From: Streptomyces sp. Je 1-332 | GTDB lineage: Bacteria; Actinomycetota; Actinomycetes; Streptomycetales; Streptomycetaceae | NCBI RefSeq assembly: GCF_040730185.1 | Contig: NZ_CP160402.1 | Location: 6,200,001-6,264,000 of the forward strand | Length of the DNA stretch: 64,000 bases | Direction of reading: 5' to 3' | Shown here: in pieces, positions 20,231 to 29,279 of the stretch | Layout of the letters: each line of letters begins with the position of its first letter | Position numbering within the stretch: position 1 is the first letter of the stretch | Made by a program: the position numbers and the translations under genes | Notes under the pieces: generated by a model | What the model was told of the DNA's origin: nothing | The model's input: only the letters and a program-made list of their open reading frames with translations | Database searches by the model: none

Positions 20231-21085
20231 ATGAATGCCATCATCTCCGCAACCGAACTCGCGAGCGACCTGGCAGGCGAGAACCCGCCAGTGCTCCTGG
20301 ACATCCGCTGGCAGCTGAGCACCGCCAAGGCCGCGGGCGCCCCCGCCTTCGACGGCCGGGCCGAGTACGAGAAGGGGCACATCCCGGGCGCCGTCTTCGT
20401 CGACCTGGACGCCGACCTCGCGGGGCAGGCGGGCCCGGCCGGACGGCACCCGCTGCCGGACGTGGGGCACTTCGGTGCGGTGATGCGGGCCGCCGGGGTC
20501 GTCGCCGACCGGGAGGTGGTCGTGTACGACGGCGGGCAGGGCTGGGCCGCCGCGCGCGCCTGGTGGCTGTTGCGCTGGACGGGGCATCCGTCCGTGCGGG
20601 TGCTCGACGGCGGTCTCGCGGCGTGGGGCGGCCCGCTGAAGTCGGGCGACGAGCGCCCGGCCGCCGAGGGCTCGTTCGTCCCCGGGGCGAACACCACGGA
20701 CCTGCTCGACGCCGACGCCGCGGCTGCCGTGGCCCGCTCCGGGCTGCTCCTGGACGCCCGCGCGGCCGAGCGCTACCGCGGTGACGTCGAGCCGATCGAC
20801 CGTGTCGGCGGCCACATCCCGGGTGCGGTCTCCGCGCCGACCACGGAGAACGTCACGGCGGACGGCACCTTCAGGCCGGCCGCCGACCTCGCGGAGCGCT
20901 TCAACTCCCTGGGCGCGTCCGGCACTTCCGAGGTCGGCGTCTACTGCGGCTCGGGTGTCTCCGGCGCCCACGAGGTGCTGGCCCTCGCGGTGGCGGGCAT
21001 CCCGGCGTCGCTGTACGTCGGCTCGTGGTCGGAGTGGTCATCGGACGATTCCCGTCCGGTGGCCAAGGGCCCGGACCCGCAGTAG
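20231..21085 (+). CDS. Thiosulfate/3-mercaptopyruvate sulfurtransferase (tandem rhodanese)
   Basis: 284 residues from the ATG at 20231; the longer upstream frame overlaps the divergent VOC gene. Two rhodanese domains are present: a structural N-terminal one with HIPGAVFVDLDADLAG, and a catalytic C-terminal one with the persulfide cysteine Cys239 in the loop CGSGVSG. That loop is closer to mercaptopyruvate sulfurtransferases than to thiosulfate enzymes. It probably handles cytoplasmic sulfane sulfur or cyanide detoxification. Confidence 0.9.
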   Translation: MNAIISATELASDLAGENPPVLLDIRWQLSTAKAAGAPAFDGRAEYEKGHIPGAVFVDLDADLAGQAGPAGRHPLPDVGHFGAVMRAAGVVADREVVVYDGGQGWAAARAWWLLRWTGHPSVRVLDGGLAAWGGPLKSGDERPAAEGSFVPGANTTDLLDADAAAAVARSGLLLDARAAERYRGDVEPIDRVGGHIPGAVSAPTTENVTADGTFRPAADLAERFNSLGASGTSEVGVYCGSGVSGAHEVLALAVAGIPASLYVGSWSEWSSDDSRPVAKGPDPQ

Positions 21086-21099
21086 CGGACGGTTGGTCG

Positions 21100-21146
21100 G
21101 AAGGGGCCGGGCCCCGCACCTGCACGGTGCGGGGCCCGGCCCCTTC
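21100..21146. terminator. Perfect 21-bp-stem bidirectional terminator
   Basis: Arms 21100-21120 and 21126-21146 are perfect complements with a 5-base loop (tgcac). It lies between the convergent sulfurtransferase and sepH genes, and ends 15 bp after one stop and 17 bp before the other. Confidence 0.92.
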
Positions 21147-21162
21147 TGACGGACGACGCCGT

Positions 21163-22287
21163 CTACTCCTGCTTCTTACGACGCGTGCCGAAGACGATCT
21201 CATCCCAGCTGGGCACGGCCGCGCGCCGCCCGGGACGGACGCCGTCCGCCTCCGCCTGGCGGTCGGTGGTGCCGACGAGGCGGTCGCGGTGGCTGGCCAC
21301 CGAGCGCGGCATCAGGACGTCCGCGTACGCGGAACCCGCGCCTGCCGACGCGGCGGGGGCCTCCTCGGCCTCCGGGTCCTGCTCGGGCTGCTCCTCCACC
21401 GGCACCGGCACCGGCGGGAGATCCGTCGGCTGGGGCACGGGGCGCTCCGGCACGATCATGTCGCCGCGGAAGCTCGGCACCGCCTCCAAGAGGCTGGTGA
21501 GAGAGTCCCGCTCCGACTCGGAGACGGCCGCCGTCGCGCCGGTGGCCGTGTTCTCCTCCCCGGGCTCCGGGGGCAGCGGCACGCTCGGGCGGTCCAACTG
21601 CCGGTCCAACTGCCGGTCCAGGGCGCGGTCGAGCGGCCGGTCGAGCGATGGCCTGTCCCGGGGCAGCCGGGCGATGCGCGGCACGAACGGGAAGCTGGGC
21701 TCGGGCGCGGCGATGTCGTCCGTCTCGCCGATCAGCGAGCGCGCCTCGTCGTCCACGGCCTGTACGAGCCGCCGCGGCGGGTCGTACGTCCAGCTCGCGG
21801 AGTGCGGTTCGGTCGCGACGCGGTAGACGAGCAGTACTTCCCAGGTGCCGTCGTCTCGGCGCCAGGAGTCCCACTGGACGGTCTCCTTGTCGGCGCCGCG
21901 CAGGAGCAGTCGCTCCGAGACGGCCTCGCCGAGCTGGGGTCCGGTGTTCTCGCCGGGGCGGCGCACGGGGGTCTTCCGGGCCCGCTCGGCCATGAAGGCG
22001 CGCTCGGCGAGCACGGGTCCTTCGAAGCGGCGGACACGGTCGACGGGGATTCCGGCGAGAGAGGCGACTTCCTCCGCGCTGGCACCGGCACGTATACGCG
22101 CCTGGATGTCGCGGGGGCGGAGGTGGCTCTCCACCTCGATCTCGATCTGGCCGAGACGCGGGCGGTCGCCGCGCACCGCGGCGCGCAGTCGCTCGTCGAT
22201 CGGAAGCGTGTACTCCGTGCTGTCCGCAGCTTTGAGCACCAGCCGTGTGCCGTCGTTGCTGACGGCCACGACACGCAGTTCGGGCAT
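21163..22287 (-). CDS. sepH: Septation protein SepH
   Basis: 374 residues from the ATG at 22287, which has gggaggt before it. The N-terminal DUF3071 domain (MPELRVVAVSNDGTRLVL, then LRPRDIQARIRAGASAEEVASLAGIPVDRVRRFEGPV with an HTH-like unit) is the hallmark of SepH, which stimulates FtsZ assembly during vegetative and sporulation septation in actinomycetes. The C-terminal half is disordered, with an LDRQ-type tandem stretch (about 21595-21645: repeated LDRQLDR/LDRPLDR) and a basic RRKKQE tail. It acts in the cytoplasm at the division site. Confidence 0.93.
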   Translation of the reverse strand: MPELRVVAVSNDGTRLVLKAADSTEYTLPIDERLRAAVRGDRPRLGQIEIEVESHLRPRDIQARIRAGASAEEVASLAGIPVDRVRRFEGPVLAERAFMAERARKTPVRRPGENTGPQLGEAVSERLLLRGADKETVQWDSWRRDDGTWEVLLVYRVATEPHSASWTYDPPRRLVQAVDDEARSLIGETDDIAAPEPSFPFVPRIARLPRDRPSLDRPLDRALDRQLDRQLDRPSVPLPPEPGEENTATGATAAVSESERDSLTSLLEAVPSFRGDMIVPERPVPQPTDLPPVPVPVEEQPEQDPEAEEAPAASAGAGSAYADVLMPRSVASHRDRLVGTTDRQAEADGVRPGRRAAVPSWDEIVFGTRRKKQE

Positions 22288-22749
22288 GGGGACCTCCCGG
22301 GTGGTGCCTGCCGACGTCACGTGCGTCGCTGCTTCCGCTAGTCGAGTGTGGCCTGCCCGGGTGCAGCCTGCCACAACCTTGCCGAGTTGCCCGGCGTGTC
22401 GGGCATGGGCCCAAGGTCGCCGTTATGGCACGGTTACCTCTTCGCAACTCTCAGTGACCACTTTGGTCACCCTGTGCAGCGAGCCCCCTCCCGGCGGTCC
22501 TGTCAGGCTCCGGGCACCCAGGTGGGAGACCGGACCCAGGGCTCGCAACAGTACTCCATTCGGGCCACGCGGGTGGTCCGCCGCGCCGCCGAACTTCTCG
22601 CAGGGGACGGGAGTTGGCGCTTCGGCATACCCGGGCAGGGTGGTCCGAGAGTGGCACACTTCACGGAATCTCCAGAAACGGAACTATCCACTTCACCCAT
22701 ACGTCCCTTTCTCGTGCAGTCAGTCGAGAAAGGCAGGCAAGGGTCGGAG
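22288..22749. other. Divergent promoter region between sepH and the repeat protein (462 bp)
   Basis: No ORF of its own is supported here; the frame that runs through it in front of the membrane protein lacks a start signal. It must contain both promoters and includes the perfect palindrome 22454-22470. The stretch near 22650-22730 is comparatively AT-rich and is the likelier promoter site for the rightward gene. Confidence 0.5.
22454..22470. promoter_or_regulatory. Perfect palindrome gtgacca-ctt-tggtcac
   Basis: Seven-base arms (22454-22460 and 22464-22470) around a 3-base centre, about 170 bp upstream of sepH and 280 bp upstream of the opposite gene. Its shape suits a dimeric regulator; the regulator is unknown. 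Confidence 0.5.
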
Positions 22750-24090
22750 ATGCGTGAAAAGCCGGATTCCGGCATGGAGTCGAGGGGCCGGGCGGAGCAG
22801 GAGCACTCGACGGAGCCGACGGAGAAGCGGCGCCTGGACCTGAGTGTGCCCCAGGTGGCGGGAAGCGCCGTGGCCGCGGTGGTGGCGGCGAAGCTCGCGT
22901 CGAGCTTCGGTGTCTACGGCACGATCCTCGGCGCCGGTGTGGTGAGTGCGGTCGCGACCTGCGGCGGCACGCTCTTCCAGCACTTCTTCCGGCGCACGGG
23001 CGAGCAGATACGTGACGTCACGGTGCAGGCCAAGCCGAGGGCGAGGCAGGTGCCGCTGACCGACGGCTCGGGTGCGCCGGTGGCGGAGACGTTCAGAGCG
23101 GCGTCGTACACGGGTGCGGCGGCGCACACCGGAAACGGGCCCGTGACGACGACATGGGGGAGGACGGCCGAGCCGGACGCCACCTCGGTGCTGCCGCCCG
23201 CTGTGGACGCGGACCGCACGAACGTGCTGCCGGTGGTCGGTGCCGACGCGGACCGCACGAACGTGCTGCCGGTGGTCGATGCCGACGCGGACCGCACGAA
23301 TGTGCTCCCGGTGGTCGATGCCGACGCGGACCGCACGAATGTGCTCCCGGTGGTGGACGCCGACGCGGACCGCACGACCATGCTGCCGGTGGCGGACCCG
23401 GGCGCCCACACCGACGCGGACGCCGAGAAGACGCAGATGCTCGGATCGGTCGACGCCACGCGGCTGGTGCCCCGCGACGACGCGACGCGCGTGCTGCGGC
23501 AGGCGGCGCCGGTTGTGCCGGAGGAGCCGACGGCCCCGCCGCTGCCCTCGGAAGAGTTCACGCACGGCACCACGCATCGCACCCAGATCCGGAGCTGGAA
23601 GCGGCCGTTGATCGGGGCCGTGGTGGTCTTCGGCGTCGCCATGGCCGGCATCACGACGTACGAGGTCGTCTCCGGCGAGGACTTCAGCGGGGGCCACGGC
23701 ACCACGATCGGCAACGGCTTCTCGGGCCGGAACAGCTCGACGGACCACCGTCCGACGCCCTCGACCGACCCCTCCGGGCAGCCGTCCGACGGCCCCTCCA
23801 CGGGCTCGGACGACGACGGTTCGCAGCAGGGCGACGACCCGACGCAGGACCCGGACGGGGCGGCCTCGCAGACGCCGGACAACGGCGCCGGCAACGGCTC
23901 GGACTCCGGTTCGAAGGACGACCCCGACAAGGGCTCTGACTCCGGTTCGGACTCCGGGGACGACGGCGGTTCGAAGACCGACCCGACCCCGACGCCGACC
24001 CCCACCCCGACTCCGACGCCGTCCCCGTCGAGCGGAGGCGACACCGGAAACGGAAACGACGGACAGCGGGGAGAGACCCCCACTCCTTAG
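22750..24090 (+). CDS. Hypothetical membrane protein with 13-residue tandem repeats
   Basis: 446 residues from ATG 22750. Layout: a hydrophilic N-terminus, a glycine/alanine-rich hydrophobic region (about 38-75, VAAVVAAKLASSFGVYG then GVVSAVATCGGTLF), five copies of a 13-residue unit of the type DADRTNVLPVV (about 153-217), a single strong transmembrane helix (about 288-306, LIGAVVVFGVAMAGITTYEV), and a long external tail rich in Ser/Asp/Gly ending in a PT repeat and ETPTP. The tail looks wall-spanning and probably glycosylated or disordered. The function is unknown; similar proteins exist in streptomycetes with variable repeat numbers. Confidence 0.75.
   Translation: MREKPDSGMESRGRAEQEHSTEPTEKRRLDLSVPQVAGSAVAAVVAAKLASSFGVYGTILGAGVVSAVATCGGTLFQHFFRRTGEQIRDVTVQAKPRARQVPLTDGSGAPVAETFRAASYTGAAAHTGNGPVTTTWGRTAEPDATSVLPPAVDADRTNVLPVVGADADRTNVLPVVDADADRTNVLPVVDADADRTNVLPVVDADADRTTMLPVADPGAHTDADAEKTQMLGSVDATRLVPRDDATRVLRQAAPVVPEEPTAPPLPSEEFTHGTTHRTQIRSWKRPLIGAVVVFGVAMAGITTYEVVSGEDFSGGHGTTIGNGFSGRNSSTDHRPTPSTDPSGQPSDGPSTGSDDDGSQQGDDPTQDPDGAASQTPDNGAGNGSDSGSKDDPDKGSDSGSDSGDDGGSKTDPTPTPTPTPTPTPSPSSGGDTGNGNDGQRGETPTP
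23206..23400 (+). repeat. Five tandem 39-bp in-frame repeats
   Basis: Units begin with gacgcggaccgcacga at 23206, 23245, 23284, 23323 and 23362, an exact 39-bp period. They encode 13-residue repeats; the last copy is the most diverged (TTMLPVA). They lie within the membrane protein gene and are likely to vary in number between strains. Confidence 0.95.
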
Positions 24091-24103
24091 GCGGCAGCGG
24101 CCC

Positions 24104-25435
24104 TCAGGCGCCCAGCACGCGGCGCAGGTAGTCGTTGCCGAACATGCGGTCCGGGTCGAGGCGGTCGCGCAGGGCCGTGAACTCGGCGAAGCGCGGATAG
24201 GCCCGCGCGAAGTAGGCGGCGTCGCGGGTGTGGATCTTGCCCCAGTGGGGCCGGCCCTCGTGGGCGGTGAAGATCCGCTCGGCGGCCGTGAAGTACGCCT
24301 GGTAGGGCGTGCCCCGGTACATGTGGACGGCGATGTACGCGCTCTCCCGGCCCGAGGCCGTGGAGAGCGTGATGTCGTCCGCGGGAGCGGTGCGGATCTC
24401 CACGGGGAAGCTGATCCGCAGGTTCGAGCGCTCCACCATCGTCCTCAGCTCGCGCAGCGTCTCGACGAGGGCGGCCCGCGGGACGGCGTACTCCATCTCC
24501 ATGAAGCGCACGCGGCGCGGGCTTGTGAAGACCTTGTAGGGGATGTCCGTGTAGGTGCGGGCGGAGAGCGCCTTGCTGGAGATCTTGGCGATTCCGGGGA
24601 TCGTCGCGGGGACGGCCCTGCCGATCGTGTTGACCGCCTGGAAGAGGCCGTTGGAGAGAATCTCGTCCTCTACGAAGGCGCTCACTCGGCCGGGCGGGGC
24701 GGCGGGGCCCGAGCTGCGGTTGTTGCGCTTGGTGGTGCAGTTGCCGGTGTGCGGGAACCAGTAGAACTCGAAGTGCTCGTTTTCGGCGTGGAGTGCGTCG
24801 AACTCGCTCGTGACCTTGTCGAAGGTCATCGGCTCCTCACGGGCGGTGAGGTAGAAGACGGGCTCGACGGCGAAGGTCATCGCGCTGATCACGCCGAGTG
24901 CGCCGAGGCCGATCCGGGCCGCCGCGAAGACCTCGGGATTCTCCTTCTCGGAGCAGGTGAGGACCGTTCCGTCCGCCGTGACCAGCTCAAGTGCCATGAT
25001 CTGCGCGGAGATCGACGCCGAATCGCGGCCCGTGCCGTGCGTCCCGGTGCTGATCGCGCCGGAGACGGTCTGATCCATGATGTCGCCCATGTTCGTGAGC
25101 GACAGGCCCTCGCGCGCGAGGGCCGCGTTCAGGCGCTTCAGCGGAGTGCCCGCCTCCACCGTGACGGTGCCGGCCTCGCGGTCGATTCTGCGGATGCCGG
25201 TGAGGAGTTCGGGGCGTATCAGGAGGCCGTCGGTCGCCGCGGTCGCCGTGAAGGAGTGGCCGGTGCCGACCGGTTTCGCCCTGAGGCCGTCCGCCTTGGC
25301 CCGGCGCAGCGCGGCGGAGAGCTCGTCGACCGACGCGGGGGTGACCTCCCTCGCGGGGCGGGAGGTGACGTTGCCCGCCCAGTTACGCCAGGCTTTCGTG
25401 CTCTTCCCGCTGCCCGTGCCCGATGCCGTGCTCAT
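24104..25435 (-). CDS. FAD-dependent sugar-lactone oxidase (D-arabinono-1,4-lactone oxidase family)
   Basis: 443 residues. The N-terminal PP-loop FAD domain (about 15-190) has PVGTGHSFTATAATDGLLI and GAISTGTHGTGRDSASI, where a histidine may carry covalent FAD. The C-terminal ALO domain ends with RPHWGKIHTRDA and RMFGNDYLRRVLG, both family hallmarks. Members oxidise aldonolactones or alditols with oxygen; the substrate here is unknown. The start ATG 25435 has ggggaggg before it and lies inside the 3' end of the MFS gene, a 53-base overlap implying co-transcription and possibly transport of the substrate or product. Confidence 0.88.
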   Translation of the reverse strand: MSTASGTGSGKSTKAWRNWAGNVTSRPAREVTPASVDELSAALRRAKADGLRAKPVGTGHSFTATAATDGLLIRPELLTGIRRIDREAGTVTVEAGTPLKRLNAALAREGLSLTNMGDIMDQTVSGAISTGTHGTGRDSASISAQIMALELVTADGTVLTCSEKENPEVFAAARIGLGALGVISAMTFAVEPVFYLTAREEPMTFDKVTSEFDALHAENEHFEFYWFPHTGNCTTKRNNRSSGPAAPPGRVSAFVEDEILSNGLFQAVNTIGRAVPATIPGIAKISSKALSARTYTDIPYKVFTSPRRVRFMEMEYAVPRAALVETLRELRTMVERSNLRISFPVEIRTAPADDITLSTASGRESAYIAVHMYRGTPYQAYFTAAERIFTAHEGRPHWGKIHTRDAAYFARAYPRFAEFTALRDRLDPDRMFGNDYLRRVLGA

Positions 25436-26633
25436 GGGTCCCTCCCCGTTGCAAAGCCGGCCTCTTCAGCCGGCGATACCCAAGGAACCCGACCGCCACC
25501 GCGACGGCCCCGGACAGACCGGGGACCGCGTACCCGGCGTCCGAGCCGGCCGCGTCGATGACCCAGCCGGCCGCTGAGGAGCCGAGCGCGACGCCGACCG
25601 CGAGTCCGGTGCTCACCCAGGTCATGCCCTCGGTCAGCTTCGCGCGTGGTACGTGCTGTTCGACGAGGGCCATTGTCGTGATCATGGTCGGCGCGATGGA
25701 GAGGCCCGCGATGAACAACGCCACGGCCAGAAACGGAAGGTTCCCGACCAATTGAAGCGGGATCATACTCACGGCCGTCGTACAGACACCCAGCAGCCAC
25801 CTCGGCGCGGGTGCTCCCTTGAAGTGGACGAGACCGAAGGCGGCCCCCGCCAGGCAGGAGCCGAGCGCGTAGACGGCGAGCACGAGGCTGGCCGCCGACT
25901 TGTGACCGTGGTCCTCCGCGTACGCGACGGTCACCACGTCGATGGAGCCGAAGATCGCGCCCGTCGCCACGAAGGTCGCGACCAGGACCTGGAGCCCGCC
26001 GGAGCGCAGTGCGGAAGCTTTGGTGTGGTGTTCACGGCCGTGCGGCACGGGCTCGGTGGCCCGCTGGGCCGTCAGCCAGAACACACCCACGGCGAGGAAC
26101 ACCCCGGCCATGAGCGGCCCGGCCTCCGGGAACCACACCGTGGAGAGACCGATCGAGATGATCGGCCCGAAGATGAAGCAGACCTCGTCCACCACGGACT
26201 CGAAGGAGTACGCGGTGTGCAGCTGCGGGGTGTCCCGGTAGAGGACCGCCCAGCGCGCCCTGATCATCGAGCCCACGCTCGGCACAAAGCCGACGAGGGC
26301 GGCGAAGGCGAAGAGCGTCCAGTCCGGGAGTTCGTACTTCGCGCAGAGCAGCAGCCCGGCGACCGCGACCAGGGACGCCAGGGTCGCGGGACGCAGCACG
26401 CGGCGCTGGCCGTACCGGTCGACGAGCCGGGAGATCTGCGGGCCGATCGCGGCGGCCGAGAGCGCCACGGTCGCGGAGAGCGCGCCCGCGAGCCCGTACC
26501 GCCCGGTCAGCTGGGACACCATCGTCACGATGCCGATGCCCATCATCGACAGGGGCATCCGGCCGAGGAAGCCCGCCGTCGAGAACCCCTTGGTGCCGGG
26601 GGCGGCGAAGATGGCGCGGTAGGGGCTTGGCAC
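25383..26633 (-). CDS. MFS transporter
   Basis: 416 residues from GTG 26633 (PSPYRAIFAAPGTKGFS), preceded by ggag at good spacing; a TTG at 26666 has no ribosome-binding site. About twelve hydrophobic segments with an N-terminal GRMPLSMMGIGIVTM and a central cytoplasmic loop around ATEPVPHGREHHTKA. Its end overlaps the oxidase gene by 53 bases. The substrate is unknown. It is divergent from hemH across a short shared promoter region. Confidence 0.85.
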   Translation of the reverse strand: MPSPYRAIFAAPGTKGFSTAGFLGRMPLSMMGIGIVTMVSQLTGRYGLAGALSATVALSAAAIGPQISRLVDRYGQRRVLRPATLASLVAVAGLLLCAKYELPDWTLFAFAALVGFVPSVGSMIRARWAVLYRDTPQLHTAYSFESVVDEVCFIFGPIISIGLSTVWFPEAGPLMAGVFLAVGVFWLTAQRATEPVPHGREHHTKASALRSGGLQVLVATFVATGAIFGSIDVVTVAYAEDHGHKSAASLVLAVYALGSCLAGAAFGLVHFKGAPAPRWLLGVCTTAVSMIPLQLVGNLPFLAVALFIAGLSIAPTMITTMALVEQHVPRAKLTEGMTWVSTGLAVGVALGSSAAGWVIDAAGSDAGYAVPGLSGAVAVAVGFLGYRRLKRPALQRGGTHEHGIGHGQREEHESLA

Positions 26634-26742
26634 GTGGGGGCTCCGGTAAGGCGTAAAGATGGCCAATACAGCTTACGGTCCCGGCAGGGCCGAACGCACC
26701 GTGATTTTCCGGCTGTCAGTGGCGGGTGGCAGGATCGGATAC

Positions 26743-27870
26743 ATGTCCGACGCGCTCGATGCCTCTCCCTATGACGCCCTGCTGCTGCTCTCGTTCGGCG
26801 GCCCCGAGGGCCCCGACGACGTGGTCCCGTTCCTGGAGAACGTGACGCGGGGCCGCGGCATCCCCAAGGAGCGGCTCAAGGAGGTGGGGCAGCACTACTT
26901 CCTGTTCGGCGGGGTCAGCCCGATCAACGACCAGAACCGCGCCCTGCTGGACGCCCTGCGCAAGGACTTCGCCGACCACGGCCTCGACCTGCCGGTCTAC
27001 TGGGGCAACCGCAACTGGGCGCCCTATCTGACCGACACCCTGCGCGAGCTCGTCCGGGACGGCCACCGCCGTGTACTCGTGCTCGCGACCAGTGCGTACG
27101 CGTCGTACTCGGGCTGCCGCCAGTACAGGGAGAACCTCGCCGACTCCCTCGCCGTGCTCGCCTCCGAGGGCCTAGATGTGCCGCGCGTCGACAAGCTCCG
27201 GCACTACTTCAACCACCCCGGTTTCGTCCGCCCCATGATCGACGGGGTCCTGAAGTCCCTGGCCGACCTCCCCGGTGACGTCCGCGACGGGGCGCACCTC
27301 GCCTTCACGACGCACTCCATCCCGACCGCGGCCGCCGACACGTCGGGTCGCGTCGAGGACCACGGGGACGGCGGCGCGTATGTCGCGGAGCACCTGGACG
27401 TGGCCCGGCTCATCGCCGACGCGGTGCGCGAGGAGACCGGCGTCGAACACCCCTGGGAGCTCGTCTACCAGTCGCGCAGCGGCGCCCCGCACATCCCGTG
27501 GCTGGAGCCGGACATCTGCGATCACCTGGAGGAGCGGCAGGCGGCGGGCGCGCCCGCCGTGGTGATGGTCCCGATCGGTTTCGTGTCGGACCACATGGAG
27601 GTCCTGTACGACCTCGACACCGAGGCCGAGGCCAAGGCCGCGGAGCTGGGCCTGCCCGTCCGCCGCTCGGCCACGGTCGGCGCCGACCCGCGGTTCGCCG
27701 CCGCGGTGCGGGAGCTCGTCCTGGAGCGCTCGGCCACGGAGAACGGGCGCGAGATCGCGCCCTGCGCCCTCGGTGCGCTCGGCGCGAGCCACGACCTGTG
27801 CCCGGTGGGCTGCTGCCCGGCGCGCGCCCCGAAGCCCGCGGCCGCGGGCGCTGACAGCCCGTACGCGTAA
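26743..27870 (+). CDS. hemH: Ferrochelatase (coproporphyrin type expected)
   Basis: 375 residues. It inserts ferrous iron into a porphyrin; in actinobacteria the substrate is coproporphyrin III (CpfC of the coproporphyrin-dependent haem pathway). Visible are [14 protein letters not shown] at the start, the catalytic His in [24 protein letters not shown], and a Cys-rich C-terminus ([18 protein letters not shown]) that matches the [2Fe-2S] ligation of actinobacterial enzymes. Ten bases separate it from the inositol monophosphatase gene. Confidence 0.94.
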   Translation: MSDALDASPYDALLLLSFGGPEGPDDVVPFLENVTRGRGIPKERLKEVGQHYFLFGGVSPINDQNRALLDALRKDFADHGLDLPVYWGNRNWAPYLTDTLRELVRDGHRRVLVLATSAYASYSGCRQYRENLADSLAVLASEGLDVPRVDKLRHYFNHPGFVRPMIDGVLKSLADLPGDVRDGAHLAFTTHSIPTAAADTSGRVEDHGDGGAYVAEHLDVARLIADAVREETGVEHPWELVYQSRSGAPHIPWLEPDICDHLEERQAAGAPAVVMVPIGFVSDHMEVLYDLDTEAEAKAAELGLPVRRSATVGADPRFAAAVRELVLERSATENGREIAPCALGALGASHDLCPVGCCPARAPKPAAAGADSPYA

Positions 27871-27880
27871 GGACGTTGAC

Positions 27881-28678
27881 GTGACCGACCTCAAGGCAGA
27901 ACTCCTCGGCGTCGCCCTGGAGGCCGCACACCGCGCAGGGGCCTTTCTGCGCGACGGGCGCCCCGACGACCTGGGCGTGGCCGCCACCAAGACCAGCGCG
28001 GTCGACGTCGTCACCGAGATGGACATCGCCTCCGAGAAGCTGATCACCGACTTCTTCGCCGAGCGCAGGCCGGACGACGGCGTGCTGGGCGAGGAGGGCG
28101 CGAGCTCCGAGGGCAGCAGCGGCGTCCAATGGGTGATCGACCCGATCGACGGCACCGTCAACTACCTGTACGGGCGCCCGGACTGGTCCGTGTCCATCGC
28201 CGCCCGCAAGGACGGCGAGACGCTGGTCGGCGTGGTGCACGCCCCGATGCGCGGGGAGACCTACCGAGCCGTCCTCGGAGAGGGCGCTTTCGTCAACGAC
28301 AAGCCGGCGCACGCCCGCCCGGCGCCCCCGTTCGAGCAGGCCCTCATCGGCACGGGGTTCGGGTACATCGCGCAGCGCCGCGTCCGCCAGGCCGAGGTGG
28401 CCCGACAGCTGATCCCGCTGGTCCGGGACATCCGCCGCGGCGGCTCGGCGGCGATCGACCTGTGCGACGTCGCGCTCGGCCGCCTCGACGCGTACTACGA
28501 GCGCGGCCTCAACCCGTGGGACTTCGCGGCCGGTGACCTCGTCGCGCGGGAGGCGGGCGCCCTGACCGGTGGACGCCCCGGAGAGGCTCCCTCGGGGGAG
28601 CTGGCCATCGCCGCCCCGCCCGGCCTCTTCGAGGACCTGCAGGGCCGCCTGGAGGAGCTCGGCGCCTGGCACGACTGA
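27881..28678 (+). CDS. Inositol monophosphatase family protein
   Basis: 265 residues from GTG 27881, with aagga eight bases before; the longer frame would overlap hemH. Metal-dependent sugar phosphatase fold: GEEGA (first acidic ligand), DPIDGTVNYLYG (motif A) and NPWDFAAGDLVAREAGA (motif B). Such enzymes dephosphorylate myo-inositol-1-phosphate, needed in actinomycetes for mycothiol and phosphatidylinositol, though related members act on histidinol phosphate or PAP. It is probably in one transcript with hemH. Confidence 0.9.
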   Translation: MTDLKAELLGVALEAAHRAGAFLRDGRPDDLGVAATKTSAVDVVTEMDIASEKLITDFFAERRPDDGVLGEEGASSEGSSGVQWVIDPIDGTVNYLYGRPDWSVSIAARKDGETLVGVVHAPMRGETYRAVLGEGAFVNDKPAHARPAPPFEQALIGTGFGYIAQRRVRQAEVARQLIPLVRDIRRGGSAAIDLCDVALGRLDAYYERGLNPWDFAAGDLVAREAGALTGGRPGEAPSGELAIAAPPGLFEDLQGRLEELGAWHD

Positions 28679-28717
28679 CCGCCTGGACTCACACACCCGG
28701 AGCGGACAGAACACGCG

Positions 28718-28758
28718 GAAGGGCCCCGGCATCTCGTCCACGGATGCCGGGGCCCTTC
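28718..28758. terminator. Strong bidirectional terminator, 16-bp perfect stem
   Basis: Arms 28718-28733 and 28743-28758, a 9-base loop, followed by tctgc. It lies between the inositol monophosphatase gene and the small gene on the opposite strand. Confidence 0.9.
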
Positions 28759-28785
28759 TGCAGGCTAAGGATCAGGAGGGAGGGA

Positions 28786-28959
28786 TCAGGCGTGCAGCAC
28801 GCCGACCTCCACCCCGTGCTCGGCGGCCAGGCGGTGGAGATCCTCGAGCTCCCCCTGCTCGACCTCGGCAAGGAAGTCGTCGCCCGTCTCACGGGCCTTC
28901 GTGAGGTCGGATTCCGTGGCCTTTATGCGCTGCAGCAGTCCTGCGGTAAAAGCGTCCAT
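28786..28959 (-). CDS. Small conserved protein (57 aa)
   Basis: ATG 28959 follows a gaggggg ribosome-binding site. The protein is highly helical and acidic (MDAFTAGLLQRIKATESDL, then EVEQGELEDLHRLAAEHG), with no Cys or membrane segment, and has the look of a small helical-hairpin protein. I know of similar short proteins next to cutRS in streptomycetes but no function. The shared hairpin at 28718-28758 ends its transcript. Confidence 0.65.
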   Translation of the reverse strand: MDAFTAGLLQRIKATESDLTKARETGDDFLAEVEQGELEDLHRLAAEHGVEVGVLHA

Positions 28960-29279
28960 GGTTGCGCCCCCTCGGCTGGGTCGTGGGTTCATGGCACGGG
29001 GGTGTGCCCTCAAGAAGGGGCGATCACGTCTCAGGCCGCCCGCCCTGAGGCGAAAAGCGGGTCGTGGCACGCCACATGCAAAGCGTGATCGCGGGGTGTG
29101 AAGTCGTCCTCCCCTGGCTCCCTTCCACGGAAACCTCAACCGCCGGAGCAAATCCCGCATTCCCCGTCGGGGAGGCCCCAGGAGCCCGCCTTACAGCCGG
29201 TTTATGGCCGAAAGGGGCAGGATGGAGCCCACACCCACGAACAGACCTGCCCGAACGGGCACAGAGGAAGGACAGCGCC
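28960..29279. other. Promoter region upstream of cutRS (320 bp)
   Basis: No gene is supported here. A modest inverted repeat, ctcagg (29030-29035) with cctgag (29044-29049), is present. The part nearest cutR carries gaaaggggcagg-like purine runs and an aggaag ribosome-binding site just before GTG 29280. Confidence 0.45.

Noticed and set aside
23206..23400. CRISPR-like array
   Set aside because: The 39-bp units are directly adjacent with no variable spacers and are in frame within a protein gene.
26634..26666. TTG start 11 codons upstream for the MFS gene
   Set aside because: No ribosome-binding site; GTG 26633 has ggag at good spacing and begins at the usual family N-terminus.
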